Assembly (NCBI GenBank): GCA_023014335.1
Contig: JAECYW010000020.1
Coordinates: 310,001-374,000 of the forward strand
Reading direction: 5' to 3'
Length of the DNA: 64,000 nucleotides
Source: Galerina marginata
Taxonomy: Eukaryota > Basidiomycota > Agaricomycetes > Agaricales > Galerinaceae
The position numbers and the translations under genes are program-made. This document shows, piece after piece, positions 34,838 to 48,050 of this stretch. How positions within the stretch are numbered: position 1 is the first letter of the stretch; the number at the start of each line of letters is the position of its first letter. The notes beneath the pieces are model-generated. The model saw nothing but the letters and a program-made list of their open reading frames with translations, was not told the origin of the DNA and ran no database searches.

Positions 34838-37726
34838 ACCCTCACAATGTTCATGCAACCACGCCATTTTTCGTCTTCATCGACGCCGAGCGCACACCGA
34901 CCTTTTTAGTTTTGGCGATTTTGCATTGATGGCCAGCACAGAGATGTCGGAACGAACAAGGCATTGGAGAGTCGGGACCCGAAGACCACATTCACGAGCA
35001 ACTTTTCCATCCTCTTCCGTGCCTATTCTCATTCGAAAGCCTCTGGCCGTCATCAGAAGGGAATAGGCGCCACAAACGACGCTGCGTCGGCGCAGTCCTT
35101 TCCTCGTTAGCTCATCCATGGCAGGCTGCAAGATGACACGATCCAGCACTGAGAGTGCGTCAACAACGGAGTCAGAGCCATAGAAGGCACCGTCCTTCGA
35201 TAACCAACCCCCTTCCAACACAACTCGGCTTTATTCTCGTTCTCTACACACCCAAGCCCACCTTCGACGCCCAGCACTTCCCTCAATGGCTTTGGCAGTT
35301 CCTCTGCTCAACTTATTCATGGCACAATTCGACCGAAGACACGAGAAGCAGATGAGAATACCAGCTTGAAGCAATGCCGTTGGCGATAGCAACGCAGGGG
35401 GCGGATTCGATCTGTGGATCTGTTGGAGATATGCCACGTTGGGAACGCAGGAAGAATGGTCGGCGCTGCGAGGCTCGATCAGAGTCGAATAGGAAAAGCA
35501 AATGTACCGACGACTTACTTATCAGTCGCCTCCACCCTAAAGTCGCCGCCCGCCATCGCTGGTACATCCATCGCTGCTCGCTATGAAGGCAAATTTGGAT
35601 CAAGCGGCGGTGCATTCAAATTTAATGGCGATTTAATGAGCTGACCGGGCTCGTCGTCGTCTTCGCCCTTCTTCGCCTTCTTGCAATTGATTGACACCAC
35701 CAGTGCTCTCGGCTCTCAACTCTAATGGTTGACCTCCTATTCCTACTCCAGCACATGTATCCATCACGTCTTCATTGAAGGTGTCTGCATCGCGCTTCTT
35801 CCTGGGCTTCCGGTTTCGAGGTAGTGAGACTTGGATTGGGTACGGTGTTTGTGACGTGCTGGGCTAGTGCAGGCGCGGAAAGGTTGGGAGACGCTGAAGC
35901 TGAAGGTCCGTGAAGCACTCTGAGCACTAATTAATGTCTTGCCTGAACGCTTCCCCCGTCTACTTAGGTGTCAATCTACCTGCCACCCCCATCAATTGTC
36001 TTTAGCGAATGGAACCCGTACTTGAGAGCTCGTGCATATAACACGCTGGCGGTGGTGGGGACAATAGGAAGGAGGATCACCGATGCGGGAGGAAGGTATG
36101 TAGGACCTTTATGGGCTTTTCCACATTTTGGCTAACTATTTGTGACGTGCGTAGCTGCCGAACCTCCACTCCATTTCAGGGCTCAAGGTTTCAACCACTC
36201 AAATCGTAACCCGTCTCGCGATCAAGGCTGGATATTTGAATCGTCTTTCAACTCAGTCATGGCACGCTCGAAGACCTCGTTACGCTCAATCTCGGCCTCA
36301 ATACGGATAACCCATACTTCCTGCTCAGGTTGAAATTATCAGCTCTGCTAATCAGCAAGAACCCGAACGGCGCCTCGTGCCTTGCTCGAAGCTCCAGCTG
36401 GGGCTCGCCATGCCCACGGTCCGCTCTTTCGTCTTGAGCTCCATCTGTAATCTTGATGGAAGGACATGTTCCGTACTCTTTCCTGTTTTCTTCTTCGTCG
36501 TGTTGGGTCTGATTGAGTTTTCTGGTCTAGGACTCTGACGTACTCGAGTCGATGAGTGGCCTTTGGATTCGAAATTCGAGGTTCTCGGCCAAACAACAAT
36601 GAAAATGAGAACTAAACAACGATACAGCCACTGCATTATTGTCGATGATCCAACAACACCTCAAGTAGCAGTCAATAAACCTATCGCCTGCATTTTCTTA
36701 TGGCAGAATGGCACGTACAATTACGAGAAGCCTCTTTCAAGTTCGTGCTGTTTATGGTTCCGTCCTGACATAACCAACGACTCGAAGTAGAGTGTGGAGG
36801 CAGTGAAGTCGACTTGAGCAGCCTATCCATAAGGTTTGTGCCTTTGCTTTTGCATTTGCTCTGGCAATTTCGTCGGCGACATGGGTAGTATGTTGTGGGG
36901 TGCGTGCATTTTCCTTGCTTTCTAGTCAGTCTTCTGTTTTTAATTTCGGTTTTTGGGTCAGCTCCAGGATGACAATATTCAGATGCAGAGCGCGGTTCGA
37001 GGGCTCTCTCTCTCATGTCAAGCCCGAGGATGAAAGTGCCATTGACAGCTCTCCTCTTCTTTCGATGCGTAAGCGCTTGATCCTCCTACCATCGTGTCCC
37101 TACTGATTGTGAAAATTACAGTCAATCTACAACTCTGGCCCATTCAAGGATGTGACACCCACCTTGGTTGACTTTCGACTCACTCAAGATGTTACCTCCT
37201 TCAGAGGAAGAGTGGAAATGAATGCAGGCATTGTAAAATTCAGCTCTTCTATTGTCTAGAATAATTTATGCCCTGCTCCTCTAGGCAGTTCGTTATAATA
37301 TACAGGTTCTCTCTTGATTCCTTATGTTCAATCTTCAAGCGAACGAAGTCGTCGCTTTCAATTCCAAGACACGAAGCAGAAAAAGAAACCTATGCTCACT
37401 TTCTTCAGCCGTATCCAGTGTTATCGACACATTCCATTTCTCAGATCTCAGGCTTCACCAACTCAAATGGCACAGAGCCATTGTTCCCGGCTTCGCGTTC
37501 GCTGAAAAGTTGAAGTTGCTGTTTGAACCTTGTTGTTGCCAGTTTGAATTTTGAAAGTACTTAATATCAGACGACGACGTGCAAACGAAATTCCAACCCA
37601 TTCCGGTCATTTTGGATTAGCAGTGTGGGCAAGTAAGTGAACAGTGATTGATTTCCCAAGAACTTCTGGGACTGAGAATGGGGATGAGGGAACCAATCAA
37701 GCTCTCCCGCCGTTTTGTGCACCGGC
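34838..37726 (+). other. Right flank block of unit 1
   Basis: This block recurs at 50842-53966 and 60112-63086 but is largely missing from unit 2. Landmarks are gctgctcgctatgaaggca near 35575, an intron-like GTATG...GCGTAG at about 36096-36155, and ccaggatgacaa near 36965 followed by GTAAGC...ATTACAG (about 37068-37121). Frames differ between copies, so no protein is called. Confidence 0.45.
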
Positions 37727-40188
37727 GTGTATTTTTAGAACCAACCTTGCTGTGGCTGTGCTCCGACTCTCTTTGCAATCAACCACGACGCGCTCAATCG
37801 TTATACACGGTCAAGGGCAAGGTAATTTTGCTTTGCCATCGTATTACTATTATCCACCTCTAATACCTTTTCCAACAATCCTGCGAGCTCTTCAGGCGCG
37901 ATGCTTGGTCTTTCCCTGACCGTCGTCGTTCAAATCTACGTCAAGCACAACGGCGACAAGACTCCTTTTTTCATCCTCGATCTTGTCGTGACGCGAGACC
38001 GCATATATTCGCTGGTAATCTGCCCCTTTCGTCGTCGCGATGCTCGTTTACTCAGTATATGCGCACCTGGAGAAGGGCTGTCGTCACAACGGATATTCGA
38101 GCCTCTCAAACCTTTGCATCATGCCTGAATTCCCATTGAAGATAATCTGTGAAAGTGAGTTCTGTCCATCACCTGGCTATGCACATGTCTAACCCCAGTT
38201 CTATCTCCAAAGTCTCTGGCGAACGCGACTGAAGGGCCTCGATGAAAATTCAAGCTCAAGAGCGAGATCTGCGTGGCTGATGCTACGGGGTCATCCAGCC
38301 AGAGCTGCCTTGTCTCGTTATTAGTGGTGTAGTGCGCGCCAGGGAGTACGAGGACGTCCACGTGGCTCACCAAGAACTAAGAACAATTGCCATAAACATC
38401 CTTTCTTTCCCGGTAGTCGCTGGCCTTCGTCGTAAAGTGGGAAACCTGGTCAAGACCCGAGGCTCTCGACGCCGTTTCTCCTTTTCCAACTTCTTTTCCT
38501 TCTTCTCCTCCTCGGCACACAGGCGGTATCAGTACGTGCGAGACGACATAACGATTGGAAAGACACAGTCAACCGCGGGCTAGAATTTTGAATTCGACTG
38601 AGGGACATCCGGCCACCGATGTACTACCCCTTACGAAGGCTCCTCTGTCGACACGAGCCCATTCGACTTGCATATCTAAAACCGATGCGTTTTGCGAGAT
38701 TCCCGCTCACCTTTATCCCAGGATCTTCTGTCTTAAAACTGTCTTAAAACAATTTCCGGTCTCAGTCTCGAGCTCACGATTAGATGTATGGCTATACGTC
38801 GTAATATCAGGGTTCCTGCAGTGGCAGTGGTAAGTCAATGTGCTTCCTTCGAGAGTCTTGCTCACACTTTATCTTAAGATCTTCTATCCTAAAACCAATT
38901 GAATACCAGTACGAACGTCCATGAAGCTATGACAGCTCACAGCAGACTTCAGTTGGCATCATGTGTACGACATAAAGCTCTGCGAGGAGAAACAGGACGA
39001 TGACGCGGACTGAAATGGTACATGGGCATGGTGAAGGTTATTCCATGTTTTAGCTGAATATTCTTTGTCATAGAATGGAGCCTGAGCCGAGTCTGTGTCG
39101 GCAGACAAACGACACTCATATAACGACTTACAGAGCTAAAGACAAACGGAAGATTTGACGATTACGAAGACAAACAAATATATGCTTGTGACTCTGACGT
39201 GCTAGGCGGGTGCTTGAAGCAATAGGACAGAAGGCACAGGCTGGAGGTTAATTACGTGGTGCACGGTGATGATTGATCTTTGGCTGACCATTTTTCTTCA
39301 GCATCGAATCGAATCGAGTCGGGTCAAATTCGGCAAGAACGTGAATCCCGCTCGAGCAGCTGCTGATAACTCACCCGTATATTTTGGGGGTTTGTTCTGG
39401 TGGTGCGCTGGCGAATACGAGGATCGATAGGATGGAAGGTGTGGATGTAGCCCGAAGGTATGTTGCCTCTTCGGAGACTGGCCGACGTTTTGGCTGAAGG
39501 TTCTTTTTAGATTCAATCCCTGTTGGCGTCAGCGAATGAAACTCAGATAACGACAAGAAGACAAACTCGTGGAATTGACGATAAGCTAGGATGTGACTCG
39601 ACGAGTGAAAACCCTGCAAGAACACGAATCCAGTTCTGGCTTCTGACGGCCATGGGAGACTTTTTTTGGGAGTTCGCGTTCGTGTTCGTGACGTGTTGGC
39701 GACTGCGAGGATGAATTGGACGAAGGATAGTCGATGCAGGTTGTAGGTACATCTGGCTCGTCGCGGAGGGTTCGCGGATTTTCTGATTTTTGAACATTCT
39801 TCTCTTTCGTAGAATCGATACGCGTCTGGGTCAGCTAACGAAGCTCGAATGATGACAAGAAAGTTGCCTCAAGGCACTAACAGAGGAGGACGGAACTACA
39901 ACGAACAAATAATCATCAGGACTATGTGCTCTCAATTGCAGCAATAGGTGGGATTCTTACTCAAACACTAGGGCCACTGTTACCGGTCTGGGCACATGTT
40001 GGTTGGCTTTTTTCAATGATAATCAACTATGTTGACAAACCAGGTACCTGACCAACACAAAACCATTGAAATTCATGTATGTAGTATTCTGAATCAATGA
40101 ACACTTGTTACTGAACACTGAGGGCATAGACTAAATTATAGATATGCTAAGAATCTGGAGCAGAAAACTGAATGATAAATGTAAGTAA
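37727..40188 (+). other. Left flank of unit 2: intron-like blocks, no intact gene
   Basis: Corresponds to 28141-30416. The first block here has lost its acceptor (CCAACAATCC instead of CCAACAG), while the second (GTGAGT near 38153) is intact. This shows that the plus-strand blocks decay independently. Confidence 0.4.
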
Positions 40189-42717
40189 CTACAAACTGAA
40201 AATCAACACATTGCTTACAGGCAATTGGCCAAATGGGTAGAAATGTGTTTTGTCAGAATCAGTGCTTGGCCTATAAAACCCAACAATTGACTTGGGGTCT
40301 GCCTGCTTCTGCTTGATTTTTGCCATGTTGTCCCTGCAGATTTGTTCAACCCAAGAGTAACTGCTACTGGTATATTGTCTTCCAGCAGCCTCATATGCAT
40401 TATAGGCATTTTGGTAGGCACCATGGCGGAGGTATCCATAGCCCATGTATTCTAATGCATCTGCAATTTGATTGGGGTCCCCAATGTGCTGGGCCTTTGA
40501 AAAGTATATTTCAAGGTAGTTCCATGCTTCTGCATCCCTATTGGCACTAAAGAGGATAAAGCAGAATTGCCCAGCAACATTTGCCTGAATAGCTGGAACA
40601 TCAGTCATTTCAGCCAGCCTCCATGCCTCTCTTATGGCATCCAGTGCCTCTGAGAACCTGTGTTCTTTATAATGCATCTGGGCAATGACCAGGTATGCAC
40701 TAGCAAGTTTGCGAACATTCCTTGCTGCCCATAGTAAAGTGCAACCCCAATCAAGGTAGAATAAGGCTTCCTGATGTCGAGTGGCCAGGGACAGAGCAGT
40801 CCCAACACAAATGAGACTCTGGCCATGTATATCATCTGAAAGACCAGCACACTTTTTTTCAACCTCAAGAGCCAATGAAACAACCACATCATTATCATGT
40901 ATGACAAAACATGCAGCAAGAGCAAGATCCACTCCACACAGGCCACTCAGCCTTTGCAATTTGGGGTCAGCATTAGAAAGGCTGTTGAAAAGCTGGTAGG
41001 CTTTCTGCAAGAGATTATAGGAGAGGTCATATTTGCCAATGTAGTGATAGGTATCACCCAAGCACCATGCAGCAGAGGCTATATAGCTGTCAACACCATA
41101 GATTTTGGCAGCTGTAACAGCATACTGGGCCAGTTCAGGATCAGGCTTTGTATCATCACGATACCAGCAAAATGCAATGAGAGCTTCAATGGTTTTGTCA
41201 GACAGATTTTGATGTAGTGTTGTAGATGGAACAAAAAGAATGGACTGGATGTTGGTGTCTTCAGCTGCAAGCACTTTCCAGTTCTTGGAGAATGCAGGTT
41301 CATTATAGCGACAGGCATGCTCCAGAACAAATTGGCAGCATGCCAGATGTATCTGGTCCCAGAGGTTGTCTTTAATTTGGGTATGCTGCATAAATGACTG
41401 GACAACAGGGATCACAAATAAAACAGGAGAGTCAGTGAATTTCCGCTTGTTCTCAACTAATAATCCTGCTTTAGATAAAGTAGCAGTGGCAGAGAGAATT
41501 GTGGCAGTTGTGAGTGATGGAGCCCACCAACAGAGATTCTCTTTTGTTGTCCCAGCTGGTAGCAATGAGAGAATAGCGAGGAGTTGAACTGCATTGGGGT
41601 TTTGTTGGACGAGGTCACTGTCAACAGAAAGGCTGATGCTCCGGTTCATGCTCTTTTCGGGGTTGTCAGAGAGGAGGGTAGGACCAGATTCAGACCATGC
41701 AGCCAGCAAGTCCTTGGCCGTTGAATGTGCATCCTCTGCTAGCCGCGCCATAAGAGTCACAGCAAAGGGCATGTGTCCCAACACACCCAGTAAACGCCCA
41801 AGGTCCATGTCATTCTTTGAGCTCGGGTTGATGTCATGGAAAATACGAAGGCAGGATTCTTCGTCAGTAGGCTCGATGTTCTTTGATTGCCATTTGATTG
41901 CGTTGTAGCACGGAGGACAATTTCCACGCATCGTAACCAGCATAGCGACGTGCTCCAGCTTGGCCAACGTCCGGAGGATATCTTCAACCTGTTTCTGCGT
42001 TCCACGGGGTGCATTCCAGGGTGTTTCGAAGTTGTCGAGGATAAATAAGCGGGGATCTGTCGAGGTGCTGAGTTCAGCAACAATCATCTCGAGCGTAATT
42101 TGTTTGTCTCCCGGAACCTGTAACTGGACATAAAGTGTTTCGAGGAAGAGAGATGCTGACGTTGCTCCAATACATGGTACCCATACACAATTTCCACGGA
42201 GAAACCGGTCCTGGACGAGAGCTGATTCGACAACAGCCAAGGAAACTGAAGTTTTCCCCATCCCACCTGGACCGAGAACGCAGACGCGAGAGGTTTCCTG
42301 CTTTACGAGAAATCGGGAAATCTCTTCAACGAGATCGTCTCGTCCATAGAAAACCTCTGGCTTTAGAGGTATCTGTTGTCGCGCAACCGCGTCTGGTCGG
42401 GGCTTGGGTACTGTGGCGGATCGCTTTAAAACTTCTTCAAATTCTCCAAATTTGTCGTCGAGATTGCCGACTTTTGTGCTTATATTTTTCATATCCGTGG
42501 AAATATCAACTGTGATAAGATGTACGTCAGACCAGAACTAAGAAATATGAAGTACTCAAAGACGAAAAGGTAAACACTTACTGGTCGATTGGAAGTAGTT
42601 AAAATTTCCCCCAGAGACAACGATATGATGGCTGTTACTGAAGAATCCATTGGAGGCGGCGTCGTGTGGGTCATTTTGAGACACACTCGGGCGGGAGTGG
42701 TGGAAAGCGGATTGCAT
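40189..42717 (-). CDS. NLR2: STAND NTPase-TPR protein with SGGNFN N-terminus
   Basis: An 818-aa paralogue of NLR1. Exons (minus) are 42582-42717 and 40189-42509. It starts MQSAFHHSRPSVSQNDPHD and has the motif GFFSNSHHIVVSGGNFNYFQ at about residues 24-43 in place of the helical N-terminus. A short coiled stretch (VGNLDDKFGEFEEVLKRS) leads into the NTPase with P-loop GPGGMGKT (about 125-132), Walker B LFILDN and LVTMRGNCPP. TPR-like repeats follow, including CLGDTYHYIGKYDLSYNLLQ and MGYGYLRHGAYQNAYNAYEA. The tail is FYPFGQLPVSN. The frame is fully open and the NTPase motifs are intact, so the gene may be functional. Confidence 0.87.
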
Positions 42718-43291
42718 AAGGATGGGCAAGGACGGGCTGTTTAGCGAGCGGAGTGCTATTCGATTCGAACTTCGATGGTGGTTTGAAAGTAAGGATACTC
42801 GAGTATTTGGAACCTGTGTTTCCGGTATTCCCAGCTCATGCGTTCCAATGCGCCATGTGTTCACGATCCGTTCCCAGCTGCACACTTTGAAGTTGCGTTG
42901 AGGGCTATTTAAGGCATAGAGCTAAACTTAGAACCTCTATATCATGCAATAGGTGCGACATGATGCGAACCTAAATGGTCCAAAAATACTGCCCAGGTCC
43001 GACAATGGTGCGTACTAGTTTGTCGCGGTCGATGGGGTTGGATGGCTGGTCGTGACTCGCGAGAAAGCAAGAGGAACCAGTACTACAGTGTGCGACGTGA
43101 TTATCAGACGATGCCAGACACGACTCGCCCACCGGGGTGAGTCTCGAGGCTCGGTCTTCAGTATGGGAATAGTTAGATCGCGATTACTAAGAAGAATAGG
43201 TCTGGAGGTACTGACGTATTATACTGAGTTCATGAAGTCCTGTTAATTTGAGAGTGGATTAGCATATGCAAAAACTTTGAATTAATCGATC
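42718..43291. other. Upstream region of NLR2
   Basis: Holds the NLR2 promoter. Part of it (about 43020-43290) may be the wrecked catalytic half of the FunK1 gene, but no frame survives. Confidence 0.35.
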
Positions 43292-44285
43292 CTAAATTAC
43301 TGACCAGCCAACGCCAGAACGCCGAGCGTCCTTTACCACAAACAAGTGTGCCGACGTGCAATGGCTTGAGAAGAATACAGGCTTCGTAGATGCCAGGATA
43401 TTGCGCCCAAGTCGTGTTTTATCATTGATAGTGGTTATGAATCGATTATTTGTTTTCTTGTCCCATGTTACAGTTGTGGTGAAGCCAATCACTTCTTCAT
43501 CTGGCGAAATGACGCCGAAAATGAGGCGAGGCGAACAATAAAGTCGGTAGCGTTGTCGTGAATGTTCTTATCGTCCGAGTGGTATACTCCACTACAGTCG
43601 AACATGCAAAGACGGATAGTTTTCTCCGTGACGGTTAACGAGTGGACAGCCTTACGATCATGTTGCTGGATAAAGAATTGGATCAACAAAGTACAGTATA
43701 ATTGGAAGTCAGTGCTTACCTGGCGCAAACAGCCGTTTGGCAGACGTTGCCAAATAAACGACGGTTCCACTGCGTTTTGACCCCCGCAGGCGATACGCAA
43801 CGAGGGTAATAATTATGCGATGACTTCAGATCTTTGATCTTCTTGCTGTCGCCGCGTCCTTGCTGGTGGTATGAGTACGACGTTTTAAGTGCGTCGATAA
43901 CCATGCACGAGGTAGTCTATCCGAAGGACTTGATATCCGCTTGAAATATCTTGTTTAGTGGAGAGCTGCTTCTCGTGCTGGATACGATGCTTTGGGAAAT
44001 TCTTAGCGCTGTCGTATAGCGAGGACTTCACCAGAAGCTCCGTGATCTCGATTGGATAGAAACCTGACCCACAAACGCGACACTCCCTAAGTTCTCGTCG
44101 GCATATACACGGTTAGCAAGTTCTGCTCTCATGATCTTCGTTCGTTTGTCATATCCAAGCTTGGATCCGTGTGAGCCGCCAGACATGGACGTATCAATGG
44201 ATCCAGACAAAAGAGCGGGGCGCGAAGCAGCTAAGAGCTGGTGTAGTCGGCTTGCTGCACTGCCTAGATCAGAATCGCCTGGCAT
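43292..44285 (-). pseudogene. Broken FunK1-type kinase, N-terminal part
   Basis: A start at 44285 reads MPGDSDLGSAASRLHQLLAA with KLGYDKRTKIMRAELANRVY, as at the front of fungal FunK1 kinases. Further down come HSLTVTEKTIRLCMFDCSGV and, in another frame, ISPDEEVIGFTTTVTWD and FVVKDARRS, matching the FunK1 signature (LxxxDRSG ... FVRLILG ... deelGFDPT ... VvKDSW). The frame breaks at about 43516-43530, where the plus strand reads aggcgaggcg, a 5-bp tandem duplication. A second frame change is near 44060. The catalytic lobe is absent. Identity is by motif recognition; the lesions are seen directly. Confidence 0.6.
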
Positions 44286-44810
44286 GGTTCATTTCGTTCA
44301 ATAAGGGTGGGTAGACGATAGAAAGGGGAACTTGCTAACCACGTTTCATAACTTTGAGCACCTCTCCCCTTGTTTTACCAGTTGAGATGGCCAAGATACC
44401 CGAATGATATGAGAGGAAGAATAATGCAACGCGCGGCGGACGTGCGTATGGATTTGTGTGGCCGACGTCGTCTGAGGTATTCGCTGTATAAGTAATGACA
44501 ACTTTCCAAGCGGCTAGAAACCCCGAGAATCCACCTCGTTGGTATAAGCTTGAGAACAGCCAGGAGACTATCAGACAGCTTTCTTTGCAGTTCGACGCCT
44601 TAGATTGCAAATAAGCCTCCTGAGTCGCGGCTCAAACGTTCAAGCTTCAAGCTCAAGTTCAAGTTGGAACTTGGTCAAGGTTAATCGAGAGAATGGCGTA
44701 ATAAGAATGAGATCCACCATAGCAATCGGAATTATCAACGTATCTCTTGGTAAATTTCAACCAAAGAACCGGGATTTGAAAGGAAGGTATTTGGCATAGC
44801 AGATAATCTA
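44286..44810. other. Upstream region of the FunK1 fragment
   Basis: No gene is called. A 91-codon minus-strand frame (44335-44610) has a hydrophobic start but no support. Confidence 0.3.
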
Positions 44811-47800
44811 GAACCAACCTTGCTGTGGCTGTGCTCCGGCTCTCCTTGCAATCAACCACGACCCCACAATCGCGTTCAACCATTATACACATCAAGGGGC
44901 AAGGTAATTTTACTTCTCACATCTCATTATCCTCTAATACCTTGACCAACAGTCCCGCGACCTCCTCACATAGGTTAGGTCGTCTATCTTTCTCCTCCTC
45001 AACCTCGTTGTAGCACGAGGCCGCATATATTCCTCAACTCTCGCTGGTGATCAGTGTTTTACGAAGAAGCCCAGTTCATCGTCGCGATGCTCGTTCACTC
45101 AATATCCGTACACCTGGGATGGGGGTGAATTTTGTCCAGCATCTGGTTACATGCACATTTCTAACCCCAATTGTAACTCTAGTTCTGGTGACGGCGACTC
45201 CCGCTGAAGAGCCTGGATGCAAATTTAAAGCGAGAAACCCAGGGTCAACCGCCCCAAGCTACCTTGTCTGTCTATTCGCGGTTTTCACAGCGCGCGTTAT
45301 GGAGTACTGGACTGAAGGACATTGGTATGGTTCAATGAGAAACCAGTAATAATTGTCGCGAACGCCGTCAACCTTGTAGTCGCCAGTTGTCATTCCATTG
45401 GCCCTAGTTGTCAGGAAGGAAACCACGACACTCTCAACATTGTCCGACGGCATTTCTCATCCTCCTCTGCACACATACAGGCTCGGTATGGATGCGAGGC
45501 GACGCGAGGGCCTGAAAAACACGGCCAACCGCGAGCTCGAGTTTCGAAATCGATTGAAGGCCTTCTGACACTGACGAACCACCTCCACCGATCTCGACTG
45601 GACTCAATTCAATTCTCTCTCTCTCTCTCTTCTCATTATTCCCTCGCCATTCCTCAATACCTTCAAGCAGCGCATCCGTCTCTAGACCTGGTCGTTACTG
45701 CTATTTCGGAGTCCAGGTTCCAACGTGCCTTCGTTAATTCCACCTCTGCGATTGCGCTGCGCCTGAACAACGACGAAGCTGAAGATCACCCCCAAGTTAC
45801 GACCGTGTACATGGATTGAGGAGATAGGGGTCCGGAGAAAAAAGCAGCACGGAAGGCAGCCTGAGGATCTCCCTTCTACGATCAACCAAGACGATGAAAT
45901 TGGACCAACTACTTCCCCGACTTCCCGCTGCTCTTCTTCCCCCACAGAACTCTCGCCCTTCGTTTGACACGAGCCTATTCGACTTTCATACCGAATATAG
46001 AACTCACAGGACAAGAAAGCCGTGGCCACCCACAACCCCACAATCGATTGGCGGAAATTGAACTATCAACGAACCAGATCCGCCAAACTCGACCGAACTC
46101 AAGTCTATCCTCTCTCTTCCTCTTATGCCCTCCACATTCTTCGACACACTCGACAACCCAACCCGGCTTCCCAAGGCCCTTTTGCTTGGTTCTGAGCCGC
46201 CTATTTGTCTATTCGTCTGAAGACGCAGCCGTTGATGTTGCCCGGGGTTTAAGCACAACATGTAAGCACAACGACCACCCGTGCTTTCAGGAGCTCGTGT
46301 CCGCTCCCGAACGACTACCAACTTGGAGGACCGCCTCGAGTTTCTACCTGTACGGATTGGGTAGATGGAGATCAAGACAGGAGGCCTGAGCCTGAGTGTT
46401 GATCAAAGTCAATCACGATAATGGAGCTGAAGCGAAATTCAAATACGTATCACCGACCGCTGCTCGACATCCCGCTGCTTCTCCCATCAGACCTCTTGCC
46501 GTTCGCTTGGCACGAGCCTACTCGAGTTCCACATGGATGCCCAACTTCAACATTCAACGCTCGCAAAGTCTAACATGGCGCAACGACCAACAGCCATCTC
46601 CAGCAAAGCATTGCGTACCCGCTGGCGATAATTCCAGCATCGAGGAGGGAAGGAGTCAGTGACTTTCCCCCGAGAGTGCCTCTCTCGCTGCTCGCTCCGA
46701 GGAATGCTCAACGGTCAATGCCATTTCGTTGACCTCACTTGGTTCATCATTCCCTTGTCATCCTTTTCTTACATCGCTGGCGCTCTCGATTCTCGGATTC
46801 TCAGCTCGACCTCAACACCTGCAACCCCTGCATACATCTTCCACCCAAGGTTTCTCCGACACCTCTGCGTCCTTATCCCAAATTTTCTCCAGATCTTCCA
46901 CGGCGATATGTTGTGATATCGAGTTCTTGTAGTGACAGTGGTAAGTCTAGGTCCGTCCTTCGTGAGGCTCGCTCATGTTGTATCCTAGGATCTTATGTCC
47001 TAAAACGAATTGACTACCAGCAAGGCCACCCACTATTAATGATCTATGACGGCTCACAGATGACTTCGGACCTCGGTTGGGGATCGTGTCTGTGACCTGA
47101 AGTGTTCTGCGAGGAGAAATATACGGGAACGGGCAGGCTGAAGGGTACGTGCGGGCATATTTATAAGGCTAATCAACATTTCGGCTGAACAATCTTCTGC
47201 CTAGAACTGAACCGAGGTGGGGTCAATATCCGGAAGAACTTCGAATGCGCTCGGTTGCCCATCAAAAGGGAAACTTGCTCGTATTTGGGGTTCCTGCTTG
47301 TGACGCGCTGGCGCCTGCAAAGATCGATAAGATGAAAGATGTGGCCTGAAGGTACATAGCCTTTTCGAGGACTGAATGAGTATTGGTTGAAGATTCTTCA
47401 TACAGTGGGTCCCGGCTGGGGTCAGTGAATGAAACTCAGATAATGACACACTTGACTTGTGGAGTTGGCATTAGGCTAGTATATGATTTGAGTGAAAACC
47501 AGCGAGAATGCCAACCCGATTCTGACGACTTACCTGGAAGTTTGTGTTTGTGGCATGTTGGCAACTGCAAGGATCAAATTGGACGGAAGATGATTGATGC
47601 AGGCTGAAGGTATGTAGGGCTTGTTGTGGATCCGTGGAGGTTGTTGCTGATTCCTGAGCATTCTCTTTCTTCATAGAATCCATTCCCGTCTGCATCAACA
47701 AATGAAATTCAAATGACAAGAGAATTATCCCAACAGCCTAGTGGGGAGGATGGAATTACAATGAATGAATGAAAAGTTAGCAGGAAGATGAACCTGGCTA

Positions 47801-48050
47801 GACTGGTAACCAGACACAGAACGAGGAGCCCTACAAACTAGAGGACCTTGATTCTCCTCTGGTCAGGTGAATGTCAGCTGACTTTACTCAATGAGCCAAT
47901 GGTGACTTTCTAAGTCAACAAACCAGGTACCTGACCAATACAAAATTTGGTGAATATTCAGTACATCATACTCTGAATCTATTGAGATAGAAGAGTGGAT
48001 TGTAGATACTAAGATTCTGGTGGAAAAAGAAGAAAGATAAATCTAAGTAA
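44811..48050 (+). other. Left flank of unit 3: intron-like blocks, no intact gene
   Basis: The first block is well formed here (GGGCAAG/GTAATT near 44902, acceptor CCAACAG about 44953). Further splice-like blocks occur near 45124, 47347 and 47610. About 1 kb longer than in unit 1. No frame is shared with the other copies. Confidence 0.4.

Larger units (their letters stand above)
28141..37726. repeat. Segmental duplication, unit 1 (holds NLR1)
   Basis: The unit is defined by a conserved opening of about 110 bp (gtatttttagaa.caacct then gctgtggctgtgc then caatcaaccacgacgcgctc) that recurs at 28141, 37727, 44811, 53967 and 63087. The unit is about 9.6 kb and contains NLR1, a MITE and a right-hand block shared with units 3 and 4. 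Confidence 0.75.
37727..44810. repeat. Segmental duplication, unit 2 (holds NLR2)
   Basis: The shortest unit (about 7.1 kb). It has the same opening and NLR gene but lacks the right flank block, which is replaced by a different region with a FunK1 fragment. Confidence 0.7.

Noticed and set aside
36352..36636. Overlapping ORFs of 83-94 codons in the right flank block as a possible gene
   Set aside because: The corresponding parts of units 3 and 4 do not keep these frames, so coding is unlikely.
45616..45631. CT-rich microsatellite, and the TTCC repeat at 54208-54222
   Set aside because: Ordinary simple repeats without further structure.
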